A stretch of 64,000 bases of DNA from Thiemannella venezuelensis (GCF_014203605.1 NZ_JACHJJ010000021.1:80098-144097); one strand, 5' to 3'. Positions 8,219-16,540 are shown, counted from the first letter of the stretch. Program-made: numbers and translations. The notes: a model not told the origin generated them from the sequence alone.

Positions 8219-9994
8219 TCATGCCACCGTCTCCCGTGCCACCGTCTCCCGTGCCACCGTGTCCCGTGCCACCGCCGGGTCGTCGGCGTCCAGGGCGGCG
8301 CGGGCGTCCGCCTCGCACCGGGCGAGGGAGCGCCGGGCGAGCTCCTCGCGCACCGCGGCGACGCCCGGCGCCGACATGGACAGGCTGGTGACGCCGAGGC
8401 CGGCCAGGACCGCGGCCAGGAGGGGGTCGGCCGCGGCCTCCCCGCACACCCCGACGGGCTTGCCCGCCGCCCGGCCCGCCCGCGCGCACTCGCCGACCAG
8501 CCGGAGCAGGCCCGGCTGCCACGGGTCGAGCAGATCGGCGAGCTCGCCGTGCTGGCGGTCGGCGGCGAAGGCGTACTGGCTGAGGTCGTTGGTGCCGATG
8601 CTGAGGAAGTCGAGCCCCCGCAGCAGGCGGTCCGCGCGGAGCGCGGCGGCCGGGACCTCGATCATCGCCCCGACGCGGGTGATCCCCCGCTCGCGGGCCC
8701 GTACGGCGAAGGCCTCCGCCTCGGCCACCGTGGTCACCATCGGCGCCATCACCCACGGCCGCGTGCCGCTCGCCCGGGCGGCCTCGGCGATCGCGTCGAG
8801 CTGGACGTCGAGCACGCCCGGCCGTACCCGGCCGACCCGCAGCCCCCGCACGCCCAGCGCGGGGTTGGGCTCCTGGGGCAGATCGAGGAAGGGCAGCGGT
8901 TTGTCCGTCCCGGCGTCGAGTGTGCGGATCACGACCTTCCCGCCGGGGAAGGCCCGCAGCACCGCCTCGTAGGCGGCGACCTGCTCCTCGAACCCGGGGG
9001 CGTCCCGGCGGCCGAGGAAGAGGAACTCGGTCCGGAAGAGCCCGACCCCCTCGGCCTCCACTCCGCCGCCCAGGTCGGCGGCCGAACCGATGTTGAGCAG
9101 CAGCTCGACCGGGTGGCCGTCGGAGGTCCGGCCGGGACCGGAGCCCGCCGCCAGGCGGCGGCGCTCGGCGGCGGCCTCCCGCTGGACGCGCGCCGCGGTC
9201 TCCTCGCCGATGCCGGTCTCGACCCTCCCGGTCGTGCCGTCGGCCGAGACCCACGTCCCGTCGCCGATCTCCATGGCGCCCCGGCAGGCGACCACGGCGG
9301 GCAGGCCGCGGGAACGGGCGAGGATGGCGGTGTGGCTGGTCGGCCCGCCCTTCTCGGTGACGAGGGCGAGCACGGTCGCGGGGTCCAGGTTCACCGTGTC
9401 GGCGGGGGCGAGGTCCTCGGCGACCAGGACGAACGGATGGCCCGGGTCGGGGATACCGGGCACCGGCAGTCCCAGCACCGCGGCGACGGCCCGGTTGCGG
9501 ATGTCGTCGAGGTCGGCGGCGCGCTCGGCGAAGTAGCCGCCCGCGGCCAGCAGCGCCTCCCTGTGGTGGGTGCACGCGGCGTCGACGGCGTGCCCGGCGT
9601 CCATCCCCGCCGCGATGTTCTCCTCGACCGTCTGGTGCAGCCCCGGATCGGCGGCCATGAACGACTGCGCGTCCAGGATCGCGCCCGCCTCGGGGTCCGA
9701 GGCCTGCTCCGCCCGCGCGGCGCGTGCGGCCAGCTCGGCGGCGACGGCCTCCAGCGCGCGCAGCGCCAGGCCGGCCTCCCGGGCCGGGTCGGCGACCGGG
9801 AGCGGGTCCGGCAGGCGCGGCGGGCCCGCCATCCGGCAGACCCGCCCGGCCGCCCGCCCCGGGCTGACGCCCAGCCCGCGCAGCGTCCCGGCTCCCGTGC
9901 CCGGCCCCGTTCCGGCGCCGGTGCCCTGCTCCGGCGCCGATGCCGGCGCGGGACGCCCGGTCGTGCTCGCCGGGGATCCGCCCGTCTCAGCCAC
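8219..9994 (-). CDS. ptsI: PTS Enzyme I, phosphoenolpyruvate-protein phosphotransferase
   Basis: First enzyme of the phosphorelay: it takes phosphate from PEP onto a His and passes it to HPr. About 591 residues, the usual length plus a variable 35-residue N-terminal tail rich in Gly, Thr and Ala. The phosphorylated His is His221 in GGPTSHTAILARS; the PEP-binding TIM barrel shows LFRTEFLF, EPNPALGVRGLR, SIGTNDLSQY and the catalytic-Cys motif VGVCGEAA. The GTG start at 9994 overlaps the HPr gene by eight bases. The last residues (T-V-A-R-E repeated) derive from a 15-bp tandem repeat. It is the last gene of the PTS operon. Confidence 0.95.
   Translation of the reverse strand: MAETGGSPASTTGRPAPASAPEQGTGAGTGPGTGAGTLRGLGVSPGRAAGRVCRMAGPPRLPDPLPVADPAREAGLALRALEAVAAELAARAARAEQASDPEAGAILDAQSFMAADPGLHQTVEENIAAGMDAGHAVDAACTHHREALLAAGGYFAERAADLDDIRNRAVAAVLGLPVPGIPDPGHPFVLVAEDLAPADTVNLDPATVLALVTEKGGPTSHTAILARSRGLPAVVACRGAMEIGDGTWVSADGTTGRVETGIGEETAARVQREAAAERRRLAAGSGPGRTSDGHPVELLLNIGSAADLGGGVEAEGVGLFRTEFLFLGRRDAPGFEEQVAAYEAVLRAFPGGKVVIRTLDAGTDKPLPFLDLPQEPNPALGVRGLRVGRVRPGVLDVQLDAIAEAARASGTRPWVMAPMVTTVAEAEAFAVRARERGITRVGAMIEVPAAALRADRLLRGLDFLSIGTNDLSQYAFAADRQHGELADLLDPWQPGLLRLVGECARAGRAAGKPVGVCGEAAADPLLAAVLAGLGVTSLSMSAPGVAAVREELARRSLARCEADARAALDADDPAVARDTVARETVARETVA
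8223..8274. repeat. 15-bp tandem repeat, 3.5 copies, at the 3' end of ptsI
   Basis: The unit GCCACCGTCTCCCGT occurs at 8223-8237, 8238-8252 and (with one change) 8253-8267, then a seven-base partial copy. It lies in frame in ptsI and encodes the last residues of Enzyme I as repeated Thr-Val-Ala-Arg-Glu/Asp. The unit is a multiple of three, so copy-number change would lengthen or shorten the tail without a frameshift. Confidence 0.9.
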
Positions 9995-10271
9995 CGGAGG
10001 CCTCCTCGGCGTCGAGGTCGCGGGCCAGGAGCCCGGCCAGGGAGTCGAGCGCGGCCTCCGCGCCCGGCCCCTCCGCGTCGAGGGTGACCTCCGTCCCGTG
10101 GACGGCGCCGAGCGCCAGTACGGCGAGCATGCTGTTGGCGGGGACGGGCCTGCCGTCGCCGACGCGGATGCGCACCGGCACCTCCTGGGCCGCGGCGGCC
10201 TGCACGAAGAGCTTGGCGGGACGGGCGTGCAGGCCCGTGCGCGATGCGATGACGACTGTCCTCTCCGGCAT
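9987..10271 (-). CDS. ptsH: PTS phosphocarrier protein HPr
   Basis: Small phosphocarrier between Enzyme I and the sugar-specific IIA, 94 residues. The active His15 lies in TGLHARPA, and the loop PANSMLAVLALG carries Ser47 at the position equivalent to regulatory Ser46 of Gram-positive HPr. The gene overlaps ptsI by eight bases and follows the MDR dehydrogenase within the operon. The ATG at 10271 is preceded by a GGAGA-type ribosome site. Confidence 0.94.
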   Translation of the reverse strand: MPERTVVIASRTGLHARPAKLFVQAAAAQEVPVRIRVGDGRPVPANSMLAVLALGAVHGTEVTLDAEGPGAEAALDSLAGLLARDLDAEEASGG

Positions 10272-10340
10272 CTGCGGGGTCTCCTCTCCGGGAGCGGGTC
10301 AGGGGGTTCGGAGGCCGGGGGCGGGGCCGCCGGCCGGGGG

Positions 10341-11375
10341 TCAGGGTTCGACGGTGACCTTGATGGCCTCGCCGCGGCTGACGATGCCGATCCCGTCCAG
10401 GACCTCGGGCAGCGGCAGCCGGTGGGTGATCAGGTCGGCGACCGGGACCGCGCCGCCCGCGATCAGCCGCAGCGCCTGGGCGTTGTGCGCCGGGCTGGAC
10501 CCGTTGGCCCCGACGATGGTCAGCTCCCGGTAGTGCACCAGGTTGGAGTCGCACCGGATGATCGGGTCGTCCTTGGGCAGGCCGCCGAAGAAACTGATCC
10601 GCCCCTGCCGGGCGGCCATCAGCAGCGCCTGCTCCTGGGCCGCCCCGGAGGCCGCGGCGGTGACGACCACGTCGGCGCCCCGGCCCTCGGTCAGCTTGAG
10701 GACCTGCTCCACGGCGGAGTCGCCGCCCTCGGCGTGCACGGCCGCGTCCGGCCGGACCAGCGCCGCGGCCGTCTCCAGCCGCTCGGCGTTGACGTCCAGG
10801 AGGAACACCCGTCCCGCCCCGCGCGAGCGCGCCAGCCGTACGTGCAGGCAGCCGATGGGGCCCGAGCCCATGATGACGACGTCGTCGCCCTCGCCGACGC
10901 GGGCCAGTTCCTGGCCGTTGAGCACGCAGGCGAGCGGCTCGGCCACCGAGGCCTCGGCGAAGCCGACCCCGTCCGGGATGCGGTTGACGCCGTCCACGGC
11001 CAGGACCTTCGCGGGCACCACCATGTACTCGGCGAAGCCGCCGTCGTAGTGGTAGCCCATCGACTCCTGGTTCGGGCAGACCGTCATCCGGCCCCGGCGG
11101 CACTCTCCGCACGTCCCGCAGGGGATCGCGGCGATCACCTGCACCCGGTCGCCCGGCGCCCACGCCCCGGTCCCGTCGACCACCTCGCCGGCGATCTCGT
11201 GCCCCATGACGCGCGGCGGCCTGATGTGGTGGTGGCCGTGCTTGAGGATCTTGGCGTCGGTGCCGCAGGTCGAGCAGTTCCGCACGCGGATCCGCAGTTC
11301 GCCGGGGCCCGCCACGGGTTCGGGCGCCTCCTCGACGCGGATGTCGCCGGGGGCGTGGAAACGGGCGACCTTCAC
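10341..11375 (-). CDS. Zinc-dependent MDR alcohol/polyol-phosphate dehydrogenase
   Basis: Medium-chain dehydrogenase of about 344 residues. Catalytic zinc ligands are visible in NCSTCGTDAKIL and GHEIAGEVV; the structural zinc cluster is IPCGTCGECRRGRMTVC; the nucleotide fold is VVIMGSGPIGCLHVRLA. It resembles sorbitol, galactitol-1-phosphate and threonine dehydrogenases. Its place between the mannitol-type IIA gene and HPr suggests it oxidises the phosphorylated polyol delivered by the PTS, in place of a classical MtlD, which is absent. The GTG start at 11375 overlaps the IIA stop (GTGA). Substrate is inferred from context only. Confidence 0.85.
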   Translation of the reverse strand: MKVARFHAPGDIRVEEAPEPVAGPGELRIRVRNCSTCGTDAKILKHGHHHIRPPRVMGHEIAGEVVDGTGAWAPGDRVQVIAAIPCGTCGECRRGRMTVCPNQESMGYHYDGGFAEYMVVPAKVLAVDGVNRIPDGVGFAEASVAEPLACVLNGQELARVGEGDDVVIMGSGPIGCLHVRLARSRGAGRVFLLDVNAERLETAAALVRPDAAVHAEGGDSAVEQVLKLTEGRGADVVVTAAASGAAQEQALLMAARQGRISFFGGLPKDDPIIRCDSNLVHYRELTIVGANGSSPAHNAQALRLIAGGAVPVADLITHRLPLPEVLDGIGIVSRGEAIKVTVEP

Positions 11376-11824
11376 TGGTCCTCCTCGATCGGTTGCAGCA
11401 GCCGGACCACCTCGGCGACCTCCGCGGCCTCGCGGAGGGCCCGGGCGCGGCCGGGGTCCATCAGGATCTGGGCGAGCTCGGACAGCAGCCGCACGTGGCC
11501 GTCGCCGCGGGCGGCGATGCCGACGCAGACCGCCACCCGCTCGCCGTCCCAGTCGACGCCCTCCGGGAAGCGGAGCACGCAGATCGCGTCGTGGCGGACG
11601 ACGTCCTTGGCGGCGAGCGTGCCGTGCGGGATCGCCACCCCCTCGCCCACGTAGGTCGAGATCGAGCGCTCCCGCTCCAGCATGGCGTCGAGGTAGGGGG
11701 CCTCGACCGCGCCGACCTCCAGCAGGGCCCGGCCGCACTGCAGGATGGCGTCGTCGCGGCCGGCGGCCGTGGCGTCCAGCCGTACGGCTCGCGGGTCGAG
11801 GGGGAGCGGGACCGTCTCAGGCAT
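11372..11824 (-). CDS. PTS sugar transporter subunit IIA, mannitol/fructose type
   Basis: Cytoplasmic phosphocarrier of 150 residues, the full family length, that takes phosphate from HPr and gives it to IIB. The active His67 is in GVAIPHGT, the PTS_EIIA_2 signature. It overlaps the IIB gene by eight bases upstream and the dehydrogenase gene by four downstream, so it is clearly part of one polycistron. Confidence 0.93.
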   Translation of the reverse strand: MPETVPLPLDPRAVRLDATAAGRDDAILQCGRALLEVGAVEAPYLDAMLERERSISTYVGEGVAIPHGTLAAKDVVRHDAICVLRFPEGVDWDGERVAVCVGIAARGDGHVRLLSELAQILMDPGRARALREAAEVAEVVRLLQPIEEDQ

Positions 11825-12137
11825 CGACGGTCCCGCCCTTCTTGATCGTGTCGATCAGCCGGGTCACCGCGGGGTCGCCGATGAAGACCTGGAAGGGGAT
11901 CAGCACGGTGTCCGGGGCCTTGGCGGAGATGGAGGCCCTGGCGCGGGCGGCCAGACCGGCGTGGCAGAGCACCACGTCGGCGTCGCCGGGGATGGAGTTG
12001 ACCGGGGTGTGCACCACCTCGATCCCCTCGCCCTTGAGCTGCCTGCGGACCTGGGTGGCGAGCATGACGCTGCTGCCCATGCCCGCGTCGCAGGCTATGA
12101 CGATCTTGCGGATGTCCTTGCTCTCGATGCCGCTCAC
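11817..12137 (-). CDS. PTS sugar transporter subunit IIB, mannitol type
   Basis: 106-residue stand-alone IIB domain, usually fused to IIC in enterobacterial MtlA but separate here. The phosphorylated Cys16 sits in the P-loop CDAGMGSS, typical of the mannitol class. The preceding IIC gene ends three bases upstream, and the next gene overlaps by eight bases. Confidence 0.93.
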   Translation of the reverse strand: MSGIESKDIRKIVIACDAGMGSSVMLATQVRRQLKGEGIEVVHTPVNSIPGDADVVLCHAGLAARARASISAKAPDTVLIPFQVFIGDPAVTRLIDTIKKGGTVDA

Positions 12138-12140
12138 GGG

Positions 12141-13286
12141 TCATGCCTCCTTGCTGGTGGACGGGGTCGCGGGCTCGGCCGCCCCCTGGGCTGTGTCTTC
12201 CCCGGCGTCCTCACCGGCGTCCTGCCCGGTGGCCTCGCGCTCACCCCGGCCGAAGCCCATGAGCACCGCGGCGACCGCGAAGGAGACGGCGGTGGCGATG
12301 AGGATTCCGGCGATGGAGGCGAACCAGCCGCCCTTGGGCGTCACCGCCAGGTAGGCGAAGACGCTGCCGGGGGAGGGCGGGGCCACCAGGCCCCCGCCGG
12401 TGAGGAGGAAGGTGAGGATCCCCGCCGCGCCGCCGGCGATGACGGCGAGGATGAGGCGCGGCTTCATGAGGACGTACGGGAAGTAGATCTCGTGGATGCC
12501 GCCGAGGAAGTGGATGATCATCGCGGCCGGGGTGCTGGGCCGCAGCGCCCGGGGGCCGAAGAACATGAAGGCCAGCAGCAGCCCGAGGCCGGGGCCCGGG
12601 TTGGTCTCCAGCATGAACAGGATGGACTTGCCCTGCTCGGCGGCCTCGGCGACGCCCAGCGGGCTGAGCACGCCGTGGTTGATGGCGTTGTTGAGGAACA
12701 GCACCTTGGCCGGTTCGATCAGGATCGAGGCGAGCGGGAGCAGGTTGTTGCCCACCAGCCAGCCGACCGCGTCGCCCGCCGCCTCGGTGACCGTCCGGAC
12801 CACCGGGCCGATGCCCCACACGCCCAGCAGCGCCATGGCGCCGCCGACGATGCCCGCGGTGAAGTTGTCGACCAGCATCTCGAAGCCGGCCCTGGTGCGC
12901 TGCTCGGTGAAGCCGTCCACCAGCTTGAGCAGGTAGGCGGCGAGCGGACCGACGATCATGGCGCCGAGGAACATCGGGACCTCGGAGCCGACGACCACGC
13001 CCATGGTGGCGACCGCTCCCACCACGGCGCCGCGCTGGCCGTGGACCATCCGCCCGCCGGTGTAGCCGATCAGCACGGGGAGGAGGACCGTGACCATCGG
13101 GCCGACGAGGGCGGCGAAGCTCTCGTTGGGCAGCCAGCCCGTGGGGATGAAGAGCGCGGTGATCAGGCCCCAGGCGATGAAGGCGCCGATGTTCGGCATG
13201 ATCATCCCGGCGAGGTGCCCGCCGAAGCGCTGGATGGAGGCTCTCACCCCGGTTCCCTGGACGGCCGGGGTGTAGTCGGTGGTCAT
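12141..13286 (-). CDS. PTS mannitol-type transporter subunit IIC
   Basis: Membrane channel subunit of 381 residues with about eight hydrophobic segments. The N-terminus RFGGHLAGMIMPNIGAFIAWG, the segment NNAINHGVLSPLG and the substrate-loop motif GGIHEIYFPYV (around residue 262) are hallmarks of the mannitol/fructose superfamily. The C-terminal tail after residue 340 is acidic and low in complexity (Gly-Glu-Asp-Ala runs), replacing the fused IIB of MtlA. It follows the pfkB-like gene by 77 bases, the only sizeable spacer in the operon; a modest internal promoter there cannot be excluded. Confidence 0.93.
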   Translation of the reverse strand: MTTDYTPAVQGTGVRASIQRFGGHLAGMIMPNIGAFIAWGLITALFIPTGWLPNESFAALVGPMVTVLLPVLIGYTGGRMVHGQRGAVVGAVATMGVVVGSEVPMFLGAMIVGPLAAYLLKLVDGFTEQRTRAGFEMLVDNFTAGIVGGAMALLGVWGIGPVVRTVTEAAGDAVGWLVGNNLLPLASILIEPAKVLFLNNAINHGVLSPLGVAEAAEQGKSILFMLETNPGPGLGLLLAFMFFGPRALRPSTPAAMIIHFLGGIHEIYFPYVLMKPRLILAVIAGGAAGILTFLLTGGGLVAPPSPGSVFAYLAVTPKGGWFASIAGILIATAVSFAVAAVLMGFGRGEREATGQDAGEDAGEDTAQGAAEPATPSTSKEA

Positions 13287-13363
13287 GCGATGGTGCTCCT
13301 TCCGGGGTGACCGGCCGGGTGAAGCCGGTCAGGGGGGTGCGGGGAGGTGGTGGTGCGCCGCTG

Positions 13364-14314
13364 TCAGCCCCCGGGCCGCAGCGGCAGGGCGGGATCGGCC
13401 GTGGAGGTGCGGATGCGGTCGCGGCGGACGGCGGCGATGTCCGCGGGGCCGGGCATCCGGCTGCCGGGCAGCGCCACCGCGGCGCTCGCCCAGGCCAGTG
13501 CCTCGGCCAGGGCTTCCTGGCCGCAGGCCCCGGCGGCCAGGAAGCCGGCCAGCATGGCGTCGCCGGCCCCGACGGTGCTGCGCGGTTCGGCGACCGGGCC
13601 CTCGCCGTACCAGACCCCGTCGTCCTGGACCAGGACCGCGCCGTCGGCGCCGAGGCTGGCCAGGACCGTGCGCGCGCCCATCGCCCGGAGCCTGCGCGCC
13701 GCCTCGACCGCGTCGCCGAGTGTGGTGATCGCCATGCCGGTCGCCTCGGCGAGTTCCTCGCGGTTCGGTTTGACCAGCGCGGGCCCGGCGGGCAGCGCCG
13801 CGGTCAGGGCGGGTCCGCTGGTGTCGACGGCGACGAGGATCCCGGCACGGGCGAAGCGGCGGCAGAGCCGGGCGTAGAGGTCGGCCGGGACCCGCGGGGG
13901 CAGGCTGCCCGAGGCGACCACCCAGTCCGCCGAGCTCGCGGCGCCGAGCACCGCCTCGGCCACCGCGTCCAGCTCGGCCGCGGACAGGGCCGTGCCCGGC
14001 TCGTTGACCTTCGTCACCGTGCCGTCGGACTCGGCCAGCGCCACGTTGGACCGGGTCGGCCCGGTCACCGGGACGGTGACCATGTCGATGCCCTCGGCCG
14101 ACAGCAGGGCGATGAGCCGCCTGCCCTCGTCGCCGCCGAAGGGCACGACCGCGCAGGACGGCACCTGGTTGGCCAGCAGCGCGCGGGAGACGTTCACCCC
14201 CTTGCCGCCGGGGTCGAGGTGGGCCGCGGCGGCGCGGATGACCGCGCCGCGGGTCAGGGAGCCGACCTCGATCGTCCGGTCCAGGCTGGGGTTGAGGGTG
14301 AGGGTGACGATCAT
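13364..14314 (-). CDS. PfkB-family hexose-phosphate kinase (1-phosphofructokinase/tagatose-6-phosphate kinase type)
   Basis: 316-residue sugar-phosphate kinase of the FruK/LacC branch. It begins MIVTLTLNPSLDRT, carries the DPGGKGVNVSRAL substrate motif and the PfkB signature 2 GAGDAMLAGFLA with the catalytic Asp near residue 250. The ATG at 14314 overlaps the DeoR stop. In this operon it would phosphorylate the ketohexose phosphate formed by the dehydrogenase, or fructose-1-phosphate; which one cannot be decided from sequence. Confidence 0.88.
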   Translation of the reverse strand: MIVTLTLNPSLDRTIEVGSLTRGAVIRAAAAHLDPGGKGVNVSRALLANQVPSCAVVPFGGDEGRRLIALLSAEGIDMVTVPVTGPTRSNVALAESDGTVTKVNEPGTALSAAELDAVAEAVLGAASSADWVVASGSLPPRVPADLYARLCRRFARAGILVAVDTSGPALTAALPAGPALVKPNREELAEATGMAITTLGDAVEAARRLRAMGARTVLASLGADGAVLVQDDGVWYGEGPVAEPRSTVGAGDAMLAGFLAAGACGQEALAEALAWASAAVALPGSRMPGPADIAAVRRDRIRTSTADPALPLRPGG

Positions 14315-15072
14315 GCCCGCACCACCTCGGGCCCGGCCGCCGCGATGTCGGCCGCGATCGCCGCGTCCAGGCCGGTGTCGGTGATCACGACGTCGATCTC
14401 GGACAGGTCCGCGAACCGGGCCAGGTAGGTGTTGGCGAACTTGGTGTGGTCGGCGAGCAGCACGCTGCGCTGGGCCGCGCCGATCATCGCCCGCTTGATC
14501 GCGGCCTCGGCCGGGTCGGGCGTGGTGAGCCCCTTGACGGCCGAGCAGCCGTTGGCCGCCATGAACGCCACGTCCACGTGCAGGCCGGCCAGCGGGCGCA
14601 GGGCCCAGTCGTCGACGGTGGCCAGCGTCCGCCCGCGGACCCGGCCGCCCAGCATGATCACGCTCAGGTTGGGCCGGACCGCCAGCACGGTGGCCAGCGG
14701 CGGCGAGTTGACGATGACCGTCAGCTCCCGGTCGGCGGGCAGCGCCTGGACCAGCCGGGCGGTCGTCGTCCCGGCGTCGATGATGATCGCCCCGTCGTCC
14801 GGCAGTTCGCCGAGGGCGGCCTTGGCGATGCGCTCCTTCTCCTGGGTCATCACCTCGTCCCTGGCGGCCAGGGCGGGCTCGAAGCCCAGCCGCTCCACCG
14901 GGATGGCGCCGCCGTGCACGCGCCGCAGCACCCCCGCGCGTTCGAGCGCGGTGAGGTCGCGGCGGACGGTCTCGGTGGTGACGGCGAACTCCTCCGCCAG
15001 CGTCACCACGTCGACCCGCCCGGCCTCCCGCGCGCGCCGCAGGATCTCCTGCTGCCGCTCCTCGGCGTACAT
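14311..15072 (-). CDS. DeoR-family transcriptional regulator
   Basis: 253-residue repressor with an N-terminal winged helix (MYAEERQQEIL..., the VTTETVRRDLTALE recognition helix near residues 30-45, and GGAIP in the wing) and a C-terminal sugar-phosphate sensor domain (IIIDAGTTT near 93, ADHTKF near 205). It is the first gene of the PTS operon and overlaps the kinase gene, so it is probably autoregulated and controls the whole PTS set in response to a sugar phosphate. Confidence 0.92.
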   Translation of the reverse strand: MYAEERQQEILRRAREAGRVDVVTLAEEFAVTTETVRRDLTALERAGVLRRVHGGAIPVERLGFEPALAARDEVMTQEKERIAKAALGELPDDGAIIIDAGTTTARLVQALPADRELTVIVNSPPLATVLAVRPNLSVIMLGGRVRGRTLATVDDWALRPLAGLHVDVAFMAANGCSAVKGLTTPDPAEAAIKRAMIGAAQRSVLLADHTKFANTYLARFADLSEIDVVITDTGLDAAIAADIAAAGPEVVRA

Positions 15073-15108
15073 GATTGTGATTCACCGCCATTTCCATGTT
15101 GTTTCCCC

Positions 15109-15139
15109 TTTGTTTACACCCGTATGTGTGGGAAAACAA
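15109..15139. promoter_or_regulatory. Imperfect inverted repeat upstream of the PTS operon, possible DeoR operator
   Basis: An AT-rich island between the DeoR gene and thrS-like gene carries TTTGTTTACAC and, after a CCGTA centre, TGTGTGGGAAAACAA, an imperfect dyad (TTGTTT against AAAACAA). It lies about 40 bases upstream of the DeoR start codon. DeoR proteins bind such AT-rich sites; binding here is inferred only. Confidence 0.4.
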
Positions 15140-15153
15140 GATGTCCAGGACGG

Positions 15154-16398
15154 TCAGTTCGGAACGGCGGCCTCCCTCCTGAGCTGGGCGACCACCTCTG
15201 CGGCGGCGCGCGGCGCATGGCGGGAGCCGTCGCGCAGGCGGAGCGAGACCTGCCCGGCCGCCGCCTCCCTCGGCCCGATCACCGCCTGGTACGGCACCAG
15301 CCGGTTGCCGCGGATCCGGGCCCCCAGGGTGCCGCGCTCCGGCCCGGACGGCTCCGCCCGCAGCCCGGCCTCCTCGCACGAGCGCAAAAGGTCACCGGCC
15401 GCGGGGAGCTCGGCCTCGGAGACCGGCAGCACCACCACCTGGACGGGGGCGAGCCAGGCCGGGAACGCCCCGCCGTACACCTCGACCAGGTGGGCCGCCA
15501 GCCGCTCCAGACTCCCGACCATGCTGCGGTGCACCATCACCGGCCGGTGTGCGCGCTGGTCCGGGCCGGTGTACTCCAGCCCGAACCGGCCCGGCTGGAA
15601 CAGGTCCACCTGCACGGTCGAGAGGGTCGACTCGCGCCCGGCCGGGTCGGTGACCTGCACGTCGATCTTCGGCCCGTAGAAGGCGCCCTCCCCGGCCGCC
15701 TCCTCGTACGGCAGGCCGCGCTCCTGCAGGGCGTCGCGCAGGATCGCCTCGGCGCGCTCCCACATGACCGGGTCGTCGATGTACTTGTCCCCGTCGCCCC
15801 GCAGCGAGAGCCGGTACCCGGAGGCGGCGACGCCCAGCGCCCGGTGGGCCCCCTCGATCATCGCCAGCGCCGCCGCCACCTCCCGGCCGGCGTCCTCGGC
15901 GGCGCAGAACACGTGGCCGTCGTTGAGATGGACGGCGCGGACCCGCGACAGCCCGCCCAGCACCCCCGACAGCTCGGCGCGGTGCATGCCTCCCAGCTCG
16001 GCCAGGCGCAGCGGCAGGTCCCGGTGGCTGCGCGGCCGGGAGCGGAAGATCATCGCGTGGTGCGGGCACAGGCTCGGCCGGAGCACGAACTCCTCGCCGC
16101 CGACGGTCATCGGCGGGAACATGTCGTCGCGGTAGTGCTCCCAGTGCCCGGAGAGCTCGTACAGCTCGCGTTTGCCCATGACGGGGGAGTGCACGTGCCG
16201 GTACCCGGCGCGCCGCTCGGCGCGGTGGACGTACTCCTCCACGGCGTGCCGTACGGCGGCGCCCGCGGGCAGCCAGAACGGCAGGCCCTTGCCGATGAGC
16301 GGGTCGGTGTCGAACAGGTCGAGCTCGCGGCCCAGGCGGCGGTGGTCGTGCCGGCTCTGCCGGTCGTGCTGCTCGTGCCGGCTCTGGTGGTCGTGCAT
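15154..16398 (-). CDS. thrS: Threonyl-tRNA synthetase, short form lacking TGS and editing domains
   Basis: 414 residues against about 640-660 for full ThrRS: the TGS and N2 editing domains are missing and the protein starts at the catalytic core. Class II motif 2 (ELGGMHRAELSGVLGGLSRVR) and motif 3 (MVHRSMVGSLER) are intact, and the three zinc ligands appear kept as the Cys in LCPHH and the His residues in NDGHVFC and VMVHRS. The anticodon-binding domain begins at WLAPVQVVVLPVS. The first 20 residues contain six His, apparently enlarged by DNA duplication. It is probably a second, inducible ThrRS or tRNA-Thr charging paralogue. A GAGGAG site precedes the ATG. Expression is likely controlled by the Thr-rich leader peptide at 16483-16533. 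Confidence 0.85.
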   Translation of the reverse strand: MHDHQSRHEQHDRQSRHDHRRLGRELDLFDTDPLIGKGLPFWLPAGAAVRHAVEEYVHRAERRAGYRHVHSPVMGKRELYELSGHWEHYRDDMFPPMTVGGEEFVLRPSLCPHHAMIFRSRPRSHRDLPLRLAELGGMHRAELSGVLGGLSRVRAVHLNDGHVFCAAEDAGREVAAALAMIEGAHRALGVAASGYRLSLRGDGDKYIDDPVMWERAEAILRDALQERGLPYEEAAGEGAFYGPKIDVQVTDPAGRESTLSTVQVDLFQPGRFGLEYTGPDQRAHRPVMVHRSMVGSLERLAAHLVEVYGGAFPAWLAPVQVVVLPVSEAELPAAGDLLRSCEEAGLRAEPSGPERGTLGARIRGNRLVPYQAVIGPREAAAGQVSLRLRDGSRHAPRAAAEVVAQLRREAAVPN

Positions 16399-16438
16399 GG
16401 CGGTCTCCTCGCTTCGGGCGGAGGCGGGCGACCGACGG

Positions 16439-16468
16439 CGAAGCCCCGGGCGCTCGCCCGGGGCTTCG
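16439..16468 (-). terminator. Leader terminator hairpin (attenuator) of the ThrRS gene
   Basis: A perfect 14-bp inverted repeat (CGAAGCCCCGGGCG and its complement) with a two-base centre lies 14 bases after the leader-peptide stop and about 40 bases before the ThrRS start. The GC-rich stem without a long U-run is typical for actinobacterial terminators. A partial match between CCGGCGCGCT at the leader end and AGCGCCCGG in the stem could form a competing structure; that pairing is inferred. Confidence 0.65.
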
Positions 16469-16482
16469 TTTCATGACAGGTG

Positions 16483-16533
16483 TCAGCGCGCCGGGACGGT
16501 CTCCGGCGTCGTCGTCAGATGGGCGCGCTTCAT
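16483..16533 (-). CDS. Threonine-rich leader peptide MKRAHLTTTPETVPAR
   Basis: A 16-residue reading frame upstream of the ThrRS gene. Four of its residues are Thr, three of them consecutive ACG codons, followed by CCG GAG ACC. It ends just ahead of the hairpin at 16439-16468. This layout (short peptide enriched in the cognate amino acid, hairpin, synthetase gene) is that of ribosome-mediated attenuation: ribosome stalling for lack of charged tRNA-Thr would favour read-through. There is no ribosome site before the ATG, but a TACCGT box ends seven bases upstream, as in leaderless actinobacterial transcripts. Confidence 0.7.
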   Translation of the reverse strand: MKRAHLTTTPETVPAR

Positions 16534-16540
16534 GGCCGAA

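Noticed and set aside
8223..8274. Short regular repeats considered as a CRISPR-like array
   Set aside because: Contiguous 15-bp units without spacers, lying inside a gene.
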